From Distichodus sexfasciatus (lineage: Eukaryota > Chordata > Actinopteri > Characiformes > Distichodontidae): 64,000 nt of DNA. Below are positions 1 to 13,172 of the stretch, one piece after another (within the stretch, counting starts at the first letter, position 1; every line of letters starts with the position of its first letter). A program made the translations under genes and the position numbers. Under the pieces are notes generated by a model. That model worked only from the letters and a program-made list of their open reading frames with translations. It had not been told where the DNA came from and searched no databases. Location: assembly GCA_032718565.1 (NCBI GenBank), contig JAVGVS010000023.1, forward strand, positions 3,184,777 to 3,248,776. Direction: 5' to 3'.

Positions 1-896
1 ATTTTATAGGAAATGGTAATGGGGAGCCAGCTCTGCCAACGTTCAGCTAGACAAAAACATCTGAAGAGTTATGTTTTGTGTGTGGAGAGAAGAGATTTAT
101 TCAAAGACAAGAACCAGGGGATCAAGCTACAAAACATCACCATGAATTGTTGTATGGGCAAGTGTGTGAGTGAATCAGAAGTAGGTTTGAATGTTGAACT
201 TAAAAGCACTAGCGTACACCATTTACACACCCACTCACAAAACCAAAAAAACAACAGCTCTTACACCCTTCTTCTTTATGAAAACGGTTTGAAGAAAAGA
301 AAATAAACAAAACAAAAAAGGAATAAATCAGTCCACCCATCACAAATTTACTATTCCCCACTAGGGGATTTCCATTAAATTCTTCTTTATAAAAGAAAAA
401 TACATTTATATATACATATATATGTATACGTGTATGTATAGATCTACACACACACCCACACACGTATGCATGTATGTGTGTTATACCTTCTATAAATATA
501 CACACATATATATAAAATATACACACACAAACACACAGAGAAAAGAGATATGGAAAAAAGGAGGGCATTTAAGTTCCAGCAAGAAAAGAGGCTATACATC
601 CTCCCTATGAACTTCCAGAGTCATCTCTACTCCAGCGTCTCCCCCGTTGCAAGGCCAATATGTTGCGCTGTGTGCGTGTATGTGTGTGTGTTTCGGTCAC
701 TGCATTCATACGGACAGGGGACAGCTCTGTTTCTTTTGCCCACTCCATCTTTCCCCCTTTTCCCAGTTGGTTGTGTCGTCCAGTGCAATAGAGAGCGCAG
801 CTTTTGTTTTTTCCTCTTTTTTTCCCTCTTTCCAGTTGACGCGGTAGAGCATGCGCAGTGTGCGTTCCCCCGCCTAGCTCTCCTGTGAGTGCTAGC
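1..896 (-). other. brd2 3' UTR / downstream region
   Basis: This stretch follows the brd2 stop codon (minus strand, 897-899) and holds no convincing coding sequence. It is pyrimidine/purine biased on opposite strands and contains short CA/TG and TATA microsatellite stretches at about 400-535. It probably holds the 3' UTR, but no poly(A) site was fixed. Confidence 0.4.
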
Positions 897-3800
897 TCAA
901 CCCGAGTCTGAGTCACTGGTGTCCGAGGACGAAGAAGAGGAAGAGGAGGAGGAGTCAGAGCTGGAACTGCTGGCGCTGAGTCGCGAAGCCACAGCATGAG
1001 CTTCTACCGCACTGGGTTTCTCCACTAGAAATGGAAAGAGAAAGAAGCAAAGTGAAAAAAGTGGATTTCTCACAAAGATTTTGGCAAAAGTGAGAGGATT
1101 AAATCATGAATGTGGTGACGGGTTAATTTCAGAAATTCCAACCCATAAATATTAGAGGCGTGAATTTTTTCTACATTACTTCACATTTCACACAGATTGG
1201 GCATGGATCGCAGATTGTGCAGCCGTAGTTGCTAAGGTGGTGTTCTTTTTAACTAAATTTTTACGCTGTAGCCAGAAAAATCACCAAACAATGTCATTAT
1301 GATATAATTTAGGGGTTTTTGACTGCTTCTGTCCCATGGACCACCACTCAGACTAAGAGGGAGTATTTTCATATTACCGTTGAGATATTTGCATTACATT
1401 AACTATTCAACGATTATGCGATTTATTTCAAGGACCCTAGTAAATATCATTTGTATCTACTTTGTGCCTGAGCTGACAGCAAAAAAATCCTATAAAGAAC
1501 AAACTAGTTGGAATTGCAGTGGCTTAAGTCGGTGAACTTGTCCAATTAGGATGTACATGAATATGAAATCTGCTTGTCTTAAACACTGGAAACTTTTTGT
1601 GCATGGGAGGAAAAATACCTTTGGTTTTGGGGGGCTTCTTGGTCGAGTTGAGCTGGCCGCTGACGTCCTGCAGCCTCCTTTCCAGCTCCATCTTCTTCTC
1701 CATAGCAAGCTCCTCACGGGACTTCCCAGCTCCTGCTTTCTTTGCTACTGCAGGTCATAAACATATCCCAAAAGGGCATAAACACACTTTGGATATTTGG
1801 AAATTACATTTTAAATTAAGCAAAACAGATGCATGTCCATGTGAATATTTTTTGCTTAGTAAAAACAAATATTATATACATAAAAAGTGTGAAAATGTAG
1901 GTGTTTAGAGCATGCCTACAACCCAAATTTCCATTCCCAACACATCTCTAATGGCTGTCTGTTCATGTGAGCTTTCTACTCATAATAATCACAACTGGCT
2001 TAGAATCCAGCACTAGCAGAACTTCACATCAGCTAGAAGATATTGCAATAGCAAATCTAACAGAGGAGAAGTGAAAATCTAAAACTTTTTATGAAAGACA
2101 ATTTGCAGCCAATTCAGTTTCTGCAGGTAACCACGGTCAATGATTTCACCAATTTAACAGTCTAGAAAAGGCACTCATAGGCCCATACCGTATGGCTTCC
2201 GAGGCTTCTTGCGTAAACACGTCATGACGTAGCGCTCCAGCTCTCGCAGTGTGGACGGCTTGAGTGTCTCGAAGTCGATCTCGATCTCCTCAGGGTTGGT
2301 GTCACGCAGCGAGGGCTCACGCGACTGGATGATGTGTACCACGCGGCCGAGCTTCTCGCCGGGAAGCTTGTTGATGTCCAGGCTCAGCTGCCGCTTCTCG
2401 TCATAGCTCATGGGGCTGCTCTCCTCCTCTTCCTCCGAGTCGTAGTGAGGAGGAAGAGCCAGAGCGTGCGAGCTGAAAGAGGGAGCTTGAGACTTCTTCG
2501 AGGACCTGAAAGTGTTAAAACAAGTGACAATGTCAGAATGATCTATTGTCGTGTGGTTCCAACATTTCTGCACAAAGCTTTGAAAAACTGGTACCCAGCA
2601 AAAACAAACTTTGTTTTTTTATATTCAGAAGCCAAGATTCACAGATCTGAGCCTGTTACAACAGGAACTTGACCACTTCTAAAGTCAAATAAATGTGATC
2701 GAGTGTCTGACTTATGCAAAGCCTGGGCATAGCTTCCAGCATGTTATACCAAAGAAATCATAAGTTTTTGTTTCATTTGAAAAAATCGGAAAGACAGACT
2801 CACTTGCTCTTGCTGCTCTTCTTATTGGTTGCTTTCTTGCCTTGCGTGGAGGACGCTGCTGCCTTGCTGTTACTCTTGCTCTTTGTGGTTTTTGTGCTTT
2901 TCACTACTTTCGGAGGTCGACTGACCACCTCATCTTCCACTATAGATTTGCTTCGCTTATGCTTCTCCGGCTTCTTCTTCTTCTTCTTGTCTTTCTTTTC
3001 TTTCTTTTTCTTTGTCTTGATGATGGGGTCTGAGGAAAGAGCAGCCAGCTGCTCGTGTACTGCCCTCAGCTGTTTAAAAGGTGGGAGATCAAACAAATAG
3101 GCTAACAGTCAATCCTATTATAAAGGTTGCTGAGACCAGAAAAGGACAGTTGCGTCTTACATGCTACCAAGTCTATTTTTTGTTGTTTTTGAGTCTTTTA
3201 AAACTTGCAAACAGACTTAAACCTGTCAAAACTTGACAAAAAATGGTCTTGTTTGTTACATATACGCACAGCTCGCATTAAACCTACACACCAACCTGTT
3301 CCTGAAGCTGAGCGAGGCGATGCGCTCGCTCTTCCTCGCTGTCTGAGCTGGGACTGCTCTCAGACTCACTCTCGCTGCTGATTTCACTCTCGGATGACGA
3401 AGAAGATGAGGACGAAGAGGAGGAGGAAGATGAGGAGTGGCCACCCAAACTGTCGTCGAGGGACACGGGAGGAAGGGAGTCCAGGGGCTCGTCGGGCATT
3501 TTTGCGAAACGGAACTCAAAGACGTCCTGAAATGCCAATAAGAAGTGGGGGTAAGAGAAAGAGGAACGATTGAACTTTATGGACTTCTATGTTACTTCTA
3601 ATTAGGGGTGTAACAATACATTGATCAACATGAATTCGGTGATTCCATGATCAAGTCAATCCAAAATGAAAACAGACCTCATGCATACTGTAATGCCAGT
3701 TTATGAGGTCCAAGAAATTCCTTTGCATTTATAAAGGAATGCAAATGTCAACTGATATTTTACTGGCTTCGTGTGATTTGAATGAAAATGATCATCTTAA

Positions 3801-6275
3801 ATCAGCACATCACATTGTCTCGCATCGATCGCTGGCTAATTAACTGAATTGAAACTGCCTTGTAGCAGACTTAGTCAAATCGTTGTCCACTGAATCGCTA
3901 TAATATTGTATTGTGATAAGACTTGTGATTTACATTCCAATTTCCCATAAAGCTTAATGTAAATAGTAGAAACAGAAAACACACTTGTAGTTTTCTCGCC
4001 ATTGCCACTACGTCATGGTCTGGAGGATTGTACTTGTAGCAGTTAGAAAACATTAATCGGATGTCGGCTGCAAACTCCAGTGCTTCTCTGTACTCACGGC
4101 CATCCATTTTTCTCTGCAGAGGAAAATCAACGCGGGTTGTTTAGGATAAAGAAGAAAACCTGTAGCATAATAAAAGTCAATCATTAGATCGCAACAACAC
4201 ACACCTTAATGGTGCTGAGGTCCATGGGGTTCTTGATGATGTCATGGTAGTCGTGAAGCCCCAGCAACGAGACATCCACGGGCTTGTAAAAGGGCCAGGC
4301 ATACGCTGTATGCTTCTTCGACAGCAGCTCCTTGAGGATGCCGCTGCAGTAGCGCAGTTGCTGGCTGAGTTTGCCCCGTCGCACCGTTTGGTGCTGGTGC
4401 TGCGAGTCAGGCAGGTCTTTGCGAGGCGGCTTGATGGGGCGACCGCTGCCCCCGCGTCTGGCAGGGACCTTGGCTCCAACTAGACCTCCGCTTCGACCCA
4501 TGTCCATGCCCATACCCATGCCCATACCCATACCCATGCGAAGTGCACGGTTTGGGTCCACGCCCAGGGCCGAGAGGGTGAGGGGAGAATCGCCTCCACT
4601 GCCCATGCCAAGGCTCATTCCCCCAACGCCGATGGTGAGCGGCATGGACATGGTGGTGGGAGTGGTGGTGTCAGCTTTACGCTTCACTCCCTTTTTCTGA
4701 AGACAAGAAGGAGAGGAGAAGGGAAAGGAGATCAGCAAAACGTCAGGGTGCCGGTGCAAAGTCTTAATCTGACAGCTGCCAGAACTGGAACTTTCCAGCT
4801 GGTTCTTCAGGTTGTTACAATTTTGAGTATTTGGGAGGAAACAAGTCTCAATGCATTCCTAAACTTACTACACGATATTCACTGTGATGTTTTTTCCTAC
4901 TGACCTTGGCTGTGGGCTGAGTTGGGGGCAAACTGAGCATGGGAGGAGCGCTGTGGGGAGCAGGGGGCAGACTCTTGGCGACCAGTGTCTGCGGGGGTGT
5001 GGACAGGAGAGAGTCTGGAGTGTCTGGGGTGGGAGGAGAGTACACAGACTGAGACACTGACGACACAGCAGGAACCTGGTGAGCTGTTGTTATGCCTCCT
5101 GAGACTGGCGGGGCGAAAAGAGAAAAACACCAGAAGTTTTAGTATTAAGTGGGATACTAACTCCAATTCTCAAACCATTCCTTGGAAATGCGTATTTGTT
5201 GTACCATAGATTCAATGAAACCAACACTTACACATGGCTTTGCGGCCTTTGCCAGGTTTACCCGGTTTGCCCCGTGGGGCCGGTGCAGGTAGCTCCACCT
5301 CCTCCTGGGGCATCTGTGCGACTTTCTGCAAGAAGGCCTTTTCCAGAGACTGAGCCATCAAAACAATGTCGTCTGTAGGCTAAAGGAAAGCAACGTGACA
5401 ACTTGTTATGCATTACAGGACGTTAGGAAAAGTCTTTAAAGACCCTAGTCAGTGTACTGCTTTCAAGGTTGCACCAAAATCTGAAATTCTGTGTGAAAAT
5501 TCAAACACTGAGTTCAGTATTTAAACTCAGCAGGTTTAAACAAATGTGACTGACCTTATTATAAATGTAGCAGTTGGTAAACATGGTGTTGAAATCATGT
5601 AGACACTCCGTTGCACTGCGATAGTAGTTGTTTTCTAGTCGTTTCTTAATGGTTCCCATATCCATAGGCTGTTTGATTATCTGATGATAGTCCTAAATGA
5701 GGGGGAAAATTGGGCTTTATACAAAACTGTGTTTAAAAGCAAGACCAAAAAAAACAACATATAGCTGATAATTACTAGCTGAATTTAGAGCCACTGGTAT
5801 GTCCCAAATAGCAAAAAAAAGATTTAAGATTAGTAATGGCCTCTCTATATATTAGGGGAGACAGTTAAATGCCAATATAATTACTTTTAACAAACTACCT
5901 ATAGCTCCTATAGGTTTAGTGTACTTTTATTATACATAAAATCTGTCCTAGTTCATCATCCACACCTCCTGTCAAATTACTCACAGGCAGGTTGAGTTTT
6001 GAAGCATCCACTGGCTCGTGGAAGGGCCAGGCAAAGTGGTGCCGCCACAGAGGCTTCATGACAGACTTCTGAAGGAACTGCAGCTGGTTAGTCACGCGAC
6101 CCTGTCGGCTGGGATCTCGGGTAGGGGGCCTGGGGGGTCCGGAGGGGGGCACTTGGGGCAGAGCAGGCCCCTCAAAGCCCTCGTAGAGTAAGGAAGGTTT
6201 GCGGATGCGCTTGCCAGGGCCGGAGAGGGGCTCCATCATGGTGACCCCCTGCACACCCATACTGCCCCCAACCAT
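897..6275 (-). CDS. brd2: Bromodomain-containing protein 2 (BET family chromatin reader)
   Basis: BET protein that binds acetylated histone tails through two bromodomains and recruits transcription factors in the nucleus. Eleven coding exons on the minus strand: 6275-5985, 5692-5555, 5379-5232, 5104-4905, 4696-4205, 4113-3985, 3526-3296, 3069-2804, 2505-2189, 1747-1619, 1024-897. All junctions are GT/AG and the exon lengths sum to 2469 nt, giving 822 residues (human BRD2 is about 800). Bromodomain 1 spans the first three exons, with motif NCYIYNKP. Bromodomain 2 lies at 4350-3985, with NCYKYNPPDHDVVAMARKLQ. The ET domain is in 2505-2189, with KPSTLRELERYV. A long serine run lies in 3526-3296, a lysine-rich stretch in 3069-2804, and the tail ends SSSDTSDSDSG. 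The first ATG in the first coding exon is taken as start. The acceptor at 5104 was chosen because the alternative 7 nt downstream creates a stop. No frame damage is seen. brd2 marks one edge of teleost class I regions. Confidence 0.95.
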
Positions 6276-6899
6276 AGAGCTGCAGAGAAAAGAGATGGAG
6301 GGATGAGACAAACAAAAAAAAAGACGACTAACAAATGCACAGAATATTGAAAAAAAATGCATGGGAGTGGAATAATGGGGGGAAACTGTGTACTGAAATA
6401 GGGAGTGGCAGTATCTATTCCATGTGAGGGGGTGAAACTATGATGAATACTACAGTCTGGTGATGTCCTGCAGTCTGGCAAGGAAAAATGGAAACTGGAC
6501 AAAGCCCTGGACTGGGTTGGGCTTTGCAACTAACCAGAAGTCTTTGGACTATGCATCCTGAATCACCAGTGACTCATTCCTCAACTTCGGATGTTTGTTC
6601 ACTGATTAAAACAATTAGCTTACTGCCAGAAAAGTTATTTCATCAGAAGAGCTTTTTAAACGGACTGTCCCTTATTTACAAAAAACTTGCTAGATTTGGA
6701 CCGTGGACCAAGAACCAACTTCGAAAGGGTTGAAGAGGTAGGATGTCAATACTAAGACGTCTATGCTGTAAAGAATAGTTCATTGGCTGTGACCATTAAT
6801 ACCATGTTATTAATACCATTAATAACACAAATACGACGATTAACATAATTTTATAGCTTGTAGACATCACTTATGAAAGTTAAATAAATTACTTTTGTG

Positions 6900-9480
6900 A
6901 GATTATCCAAGTCTAAACAAACCCGTTTGTCACATTGTGGTTAAACTGAACCGATGGTTGGTCGTCATTACCATGGAAACGACGGCTGCAGAAAACATAG
7001 CACCAAACGCACGCGGAAAAATTCAAGGCCATTGACCAGAGTCAGCACTTTAGATCCGCAGCGTTTCGATCACATCGTAAGGTTCTTTAAATTAGTATTA
7101 GATTACATCACCTCTCTTCCATAAAGAAGAAATCTTAAAGCTACTTGTGTAATGGTAAGTGACCATTACTTCCAAAACGATGGACTTCAAATTCTCGCTG
7201 CCTAATTTACCTTCGACTGAAACTTACCTGAATCATTTTACACTATTCATCACGATGTTCCACGTCACACACGACCCAAAAACTATATAGTTTCTCATTA
7301 CAGCCGCCTTCTTACATTGGGACAACATCGGTAACTGTACAACTTTATTTGAAATTCCACACAAGAAACTAAAAATGAAACTTTGCCGGAGTTGCTGGTA
7401 TTGGCCGTTAAGCCGTTTTATTTTAGACGAATAACAAGTAAAAAAAAATTGAATGACTCAAGTTTACAAAACAGTTGACATTGGAAATGTGTTTTATTAT
7501 CAACAAACTTTAATATACATTTCACATAAAACTTAAAAGTAAAAAAAAAGATCAGTCTTAAATATAAACAAAAGTAAATATCTTAAATTACTCTTTTAGT
7601 AAAAACTGCGTTAATTCAACACTAAGATTGGGGTCCTAATGGTGGGAGACAGATGGCGAGTTTCATTTAAAACGTTCCCAGTTGGCTGTTCGGGTTACCA
7701 AGCAACGAAAAGAGCCTCGAGACCTTTCGCACACGATTACAAACTAGCATTAGCAATACACGCTAACAGTATCTACAGGATTCCTGCGACCCCGAACAAA
7801 CGTAAATATGACACTCTTCCTACGCCCACACTTTCGGCGTCTACTTGCGGCAAATAAATTAAGCAGGGTAGTAACACTGGCCACGCAAGCTGGTCTGTGG
7901 TTAATTTAACGTTTATATTTCTATTTTTAAAAAAGATATGGGCGATATTATATGGGTTGTATTAAGTCTAATACAACCAACGGATATAAAATAGACATTC
8001 CGGTAGGCACTGACGAGATGCTTTACATAAAGTCAACCGGTTAGCATGACGTGCTATCGCAGCTGTACGACCGCCTAATTTAACGCCTCTATCGATAGCA
8101 TAGAAGCTAAGTAGTTACACTGCTGCCAAATTAATCTAGCCATGTTTAGAAATTAGCCCTGTATGTACCATGTTGTCATGACGTCTGTGATCCATTTCTG
8201 TACGTTTAATGTATTTTTGATTAATATAATTCACACACAATGCGGAAGAGAATTCTGTGTTTTAAACTAACGTTAGCCAGTCCGGACAACTCGTGCAATA
8301 GCGCGAAGCAGGTCTACGTTGCCATTATTTACACACTTTAAATACTACAGTAGATACAAAATAAACAAGTCGGTAGACACAAAATAAATCGAACACGTCA
8401 TCTGTCCGGTAGTCGGACGTATTTATTTACATTCCTAAGAAGCATCTAGCTAGTAGGAGCAGTCAGCAAACTAAATAACTGACAACAGCGCCTGCGCAAT
8501 CATGGTCCGGAGCGTTACAAACAGAACATTCAAGGTATCTCTAAATTCAAGTCCTGCATTTGTAAATATATCCAAGTCTCCCGAACCGGTGAGAAACGAA
8601 ACACGGGAGCGAATGACCCAGCAATATTTTTGAACCCCAGACCTGGCGCCTAAAAAAATAGGCTGCCAAAGTGCCGAGAAGAAAATCCAAAATTCGTGAA
8701 CTGTGACAATCCACCAGCAACAATATTCACTCTGATGGCAATTCTAACGGCAATGGATCCAATAGGTACCTGTCAAGGGGCGGGCTTATAGCCGTCTCCA
8801 TCAGGATGGACCCGGATTCTGTTTAAAGGCCGGCTCCCTTCAAATCTCCGATCCAGCCGGCCTCGCTTCTCTGACTTCCTTTATTCTCCCGCTTACAGCT
8901 ACACTGAAATGGCGACGCGGTGACTCCGCCCGACTCTTTATAAACCTCACGAGGACTTCATTGGCTATTGCTGCGCCACGCGCACGCCCACACGTATCCT
9001 ATACGCTATCCGTTCTATCAATCACGGAGACCACGCCCTGGTATCCGAAAGGTTACCGCATGGGGTTTGAAACAGCATTTGGTATATTTTTTCGAAAGGA
9101 AATTTTAAAACCACCTAACCGTGGCACAATCCGAACATTTAACGAGTCGGTGTACCGCGTTTCTTCGGTTCGTCGTACGTTTAGAACTACTGCATTTCTC
9201 GCTAAATCGTTATGTCAACGTGGGCATGGACATCGCTGATTGGCCACAAAGACTCGGGCGCGATCATCCGGGCCACGCCATTGGCGCACTGGATTAGTCA
9301 CGCGCAGCAGACAAAGCAACACGCACTCGAGACTCTCTATGCGCGCAACTTTGGTCGGTAGCACAAGCAACTCCACCTCGACCGGTCGCCATTTTAGAAC
9401 ACCACAACGGTACCAAAAATAAGCCCACGGACAACATTCTTAGTCGATATTCTACCGAGAAACCAGTTTAATTACTTAAA
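6900..9480 (-). promoter_or_regulatory. CpG-rich brd2 upstream region (promoter / 5' UTR)
   Basis: The 2.6 kb upstream of the first brd2 coding exon is clearly richer in CpG than the 11-20 kb stretch. Inverted CCAAT boxes (attggc/attggt) lie near 8960, 9239 and 9280, and a TATA-like string (minus strand) lies near 8937-8945. The first coding exon has an acceptor at its 5' end (after 6279), so at least one non-coding exon must lie here or further upstream. Its exact position could not be fixed. No open frame in the interval resembles a known protein. Confidence 0.45.
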
Positions 9481-10674
9481 TACGCTAAGCACTAGAACAT
9501 CCTTTCAAAAACAATGAGCAGATACATTTGTATTATGACGCTAACGCGGCTATTGTTCACCACTGTACTTCCTCTTTGTCGTCTTTCCCCTTCAGCGCAG
9601 TATGGCCTACGAACACTGTGTACTATAAAAATGACGCAGCAATATGGGCGATAAAACGTTTTTTCCGTACAAAATACATTTTGATTTCTAAAAAATACAA
9701 GGAAAGGCAAAGTAAAACACCAATTTGGTACCAATAAACCTTAACTAGGCTCTTTTAGAAAGCAGCCTTCCAAAAGCCTTTAAAAAAAAAAAAAAAAAAA
9801 ACCAAACAAATCGGCTAATCTCGTCGACCTAACAATTTTTTTAAAGACAAGCTTAATCAGTACAACCCACAAAGTTAATTAGGATTACTTTACGTTAGTA
9901 AATAATATTAGGGGTATTTAACAACTCAAGTTCACTATGCGTGTCCCTTTTATGAGATTCCGCTTAATCTTTTTTTTTTTTTTTTTTTAAACCAAGTTAA
10001 AAGTTCTATATCAACCACTGAGAATTCATTTAAAATATTGTTCTCGAATTGTCTACGTTGCTTCTGCCCATCCCCCACCACCAAGGTTACACAATTGTAA
10101 CAATGTCACTCAGTAAACGAAATACACGAAATCACTGACTTTGATAAACTATTACTCCCCAAAACAGGACGCAACATGTAACTAATAATACATATAAACT
10201 AACTAAAAACAAAAAGTCTTTCAAGAAACTTATTGAAACCTGCCATCCCTTACATACGTCTTTTTTTCTAAAAAGAAAAAAAAGAAAAAAAGAAGCCCAT
10301 TTAAAAAGCTTAAGTCGACGTTGAAATCCTCGTACTCGTAAAAAAATTCCATTTTCTTCTTTTCCTCAGCCACGTTTCTTTATTCATCACATTTCCTTCA
10401 AACATGTCCGACTTCTTCTTCCCCATTCATTGGATCGAAGTAGGGGGAGGGAAAAGTCATGTGATATTCACATAACCGCAAATGTCGTATTAAACGTACG
10501 AATTTCGACCAAAAAAAAGAAAGTTCGTGGTAATCCTGACAAAAATACAAATGCCCAAACAAAATATCAAAACGATTTCGAGCACAGTTAGATAAAATCC
10601 ATGACATATTATAGATTAATATGTCGATATCTTGAATGAACGTTCCAGAACAAAGAATTTGAAAGCAACGTCAG

Positions 10675-10915
10675 CGCCGCTCCCATTGGGTAAAAAAATC
10701 ACGTGAACCGAATGAAGGCAACAACAAGTTACACGTTCTTATTTGTACCTGTTTCCTGTCATCGCAGATAATTGAAATCTTTCCATTCTGTAATAAACAG
10801 CCCGCGTACTGGCTGAGAGTCACCTAAGAGAAATGTTGGATTCTCGTTCGCCCGGATTCGTTTCTGGAAGCAGACACAATCATGGCGACGGTACGTCCTA
10901 CTGCGCATGCGCTCG
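10675..10915. promoter_or_regulatory. Promoter-like cluster (CCAAT, E-box, NRF1)
   Basis: Within about 240 bp there is an inverted CCAAT box (cccattggg, about 10682), a perfect CACGTG E-box inside tcacgtga (10699-10706), and an NRF1 palindrome GCGCATGCGC (10903-10912). Such grouping is typical of housekeeping CpG promoters. It may be the distal brd2 promoter or a promoter for a plus-strand transcript, since ATGGCGACG followed by gtacgt lies at 10882. Confidence 0.35.
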
Positions 10916-11763
10916 ACTTTAGCGCTTTTCCACTCCCACCCTTAACAACAAGCTCAGTGTTTATACAAACACTTGGCAACCCTATTTTGAAACTAACTAA
11001 ATAAATACACCCGTTTAGGCATGTCATACATGTGAATAATGCATATATGTAAAGAATCCAGATTTTTGACAGTACCTACAAGCAACAATATTGTAATAAT
11101 AATTAATAATATTAATAATATTGTAATATAGCAGTACATCCACCGTTTTAGTATAAGAAATGGTTTCAAGTAGTCAATGTGAACTTTATTGTAATTGTCT
11201 CAGCTTTATGCAAGTATATTGAGAGACATGAGGACAAAGTAAAGTAGGTGTAATTAGAATTCTAATTTAAGCACTCTTTGACATGAATAAATGTTTTTTT
11301 TTTCATATAGTTAGGCCTAATTGTTAAAAATACAATTATACATAACATTCTGATAATTCTGCTATACACCATTTTTCGTTCTACATATAGGGCCATGTGG
11401 TGGGTTTAGGTGACAAAGGGATTTGGGGGCTTAGTCTTATGGCACTATTGTTTGCTACACACCATATCAGAACAACTACTTTGTAGAATAATTGTAATAA
11501 TAATACACACATACATGATGAGAAATGTAGCATATTCCTTGATTGTCCTAATCAATTTGCATTAAACTATTCTAAAAAAAACAACAACAACTAATAACAT
11601 GCAGGGCTAGTGGCATTGGGCCTCCAGGTTAAGGGAGGCCTCTCTTCCATTCTTTATAACAAGTACTGGTAAAAGACATAGGCATAGATCTCAGAAAATA
11701 AAGTAATGGATGTTTTGATATGGCTTCCAATTCTTCCAAGCATTCCACTGGGTTCAGAACAAA

Positions 11764-11834
11764 TGTATGTATGTATGTATGTATGTATGTATGTATGTAT
11801 GTATGTATGTATGTATGTATGTATGTATGTATGT
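11764..11834. repeat. (TATG)n microsatellite
   Basis: About 17 near-perfect copies of a 4-base unit. The open frames across it (CMYV/THTYI repeats) are artefacts of the repeat. Confidence 0.95.
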
Positions 11835-12892
11835 TGCAGTGTCTCAAAGTACAAGGAGACACATTTTGTATGAAACAGATCTGAGTGTGGTTGCAAGCAC
11901 AAGTATATTAAAGACTTCGGAGAGGATAATTATTAAAGATGTTGCTAAGAGCCCCTGAATCTCTGCAAAGATAACTGTCTCTGAGGTCTTGAGGTTTCAA
12001 AAGACTTTTGAGGTCCCATTATTGTGGTATGATTTAAGAATGTTGCCTAAGGAAAACAGCACCACATACAGTCATATTAAAACCACACTGACATTTGGTC
12101 AGAACTGTTTAGGGATAAGCAAACAAATTTTGGTAGTCTATCTTTTGGTCTGATAAAACAAAACCGCTGTTTTGGTGCTATGTTGATATTTTAAAGGATG
12201 ACTTGAGAAACAGGTCAACATACCAAGTTTCCTTTGAGACTTAGATGAGACAATTATTCATTCTTCCATCCATTATTGTACATGTAGATTAGAAACATCT
12301 ACAGCTGCTGGTTGTAATACTGTGGAATCCTGGAGAGTTGAAAGGTATTAATATTAGGGTTAGGGTACAGTGCAGCATGTAAGTTCATATATTTCTTTTC
12401 TTCTGCATATTTTTTTTTCAGCATTATACAATGCAAATGTGAACTTACAGTCAACTAAACTTGTCATTTTCCAAATATGATGACAAACGAAAGTCGGCAG
12501 ATGTTGACACTGCACTTCACAGTCAGTTTTAAAAAAACATTTTTTTTCTGTGACTGTAGACAAAATTAAGGTGCAAAGTGCAACAAGTAATGACTTTTGT
12601 AAGCAGAAATATTTTGAAGTAAAAGTACATTACTTTCACAATATCATAATAGCAATACAAAGTGAAAACTCAAAATTGCTAATAAGTCCAAGTAAACTCA
12701 AAGTAATACTTAGCTACAGTACAAAGTACAATTACTAAATTCCAGTACATAATTCAGCTAATCCAGGCAGACACACAAAAAAAGAAAATTAGATAAGAAA
12801 ATTTGATTTGAAAAATCATTAAGCCCAAAACTGCATAAACAGCAGGCCTGTGGTCTGTGTGTAAAGCAAAATGCTCAGTTGAGATGTCTGAC

Positions 12893-12985
12893 AGCTGCCC
12901 ATTTCTCCTTCATGCATGGGTCAAATGCAGAGGTCACATTTCGTTGTAATGCCGTGTGCTGTGCTCTGTTCACAATGACAAATAA
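12893..12985 (-). repeat. Dispersed fish repeat fragment (same family as 60.3 kb)
   Basis: Contains ggtcaaatgcagaggtcaca and the following 'tttcgttgt', which read in reverse complement at about 60340-60375. It is therefore a partial copy of the element at 60303-60523 in the opposite orientation. Confidence 0.6.
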
Positions 12986-13002
12986 TCACAGTAAATAATA
13001 AT

Positions 13003-13172
13003 GGGTGACGGTAGTCTAGTAGTTAGAACACTCAGTCGTGGACTCAAATCCTCCCTCTAGTACCAGCAAGACCCTTAACCCCAAGTTGTTCCAGAGAGAC
13101 TGTCTGTGAAATTTGATGAAAGATGCTATGGATAAGAGTGTCTGCTAAATGCTGTAATTGTAAATGTAAAAA
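13003..13172 (+). repeat. tRNA-type SINE-like copy
   Basis: Begins with a tRNA-like 'gtctagtagttagaacactc' stretch and continues through 'acccttaaccccaagttgttccagagagac'. It ends in the conserved tail 'gtgtctgctaaatgctgtaa' followed by tgtaaatgta. Similar arrangements recur near 16.1, 51.2, 54.0 and 57.4 kb. Confidence 0.65.

Noticed and set aside
605..997. Minus-strand 130-codon frame overlapping the brd2 last exon
   Set aside because: It is a different frame from the brd2 tail, which ends SSSDTSDSDSG at 897.
8961..9422. Two adjacent arginine-rich open frames of 92 and 60 codons
   Set aside because: They lie in the CpG-rich brd2 upstream region, have no splice context or recognised motif, and fit chance openness in GC-rich DNA.
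11629..11958. Open frames with THTYI or CMYV repeats
   Set aside because: They translate the TATG microsatellite on either strand and have no gene features.
12354..12366. ttagggttaggg string, and taaccctaaccctaacc-like string near 46620
   Set aside because: Two to three telomere-like units only. These short strings occur in many fish repeats and do not show an interstitial telomere.
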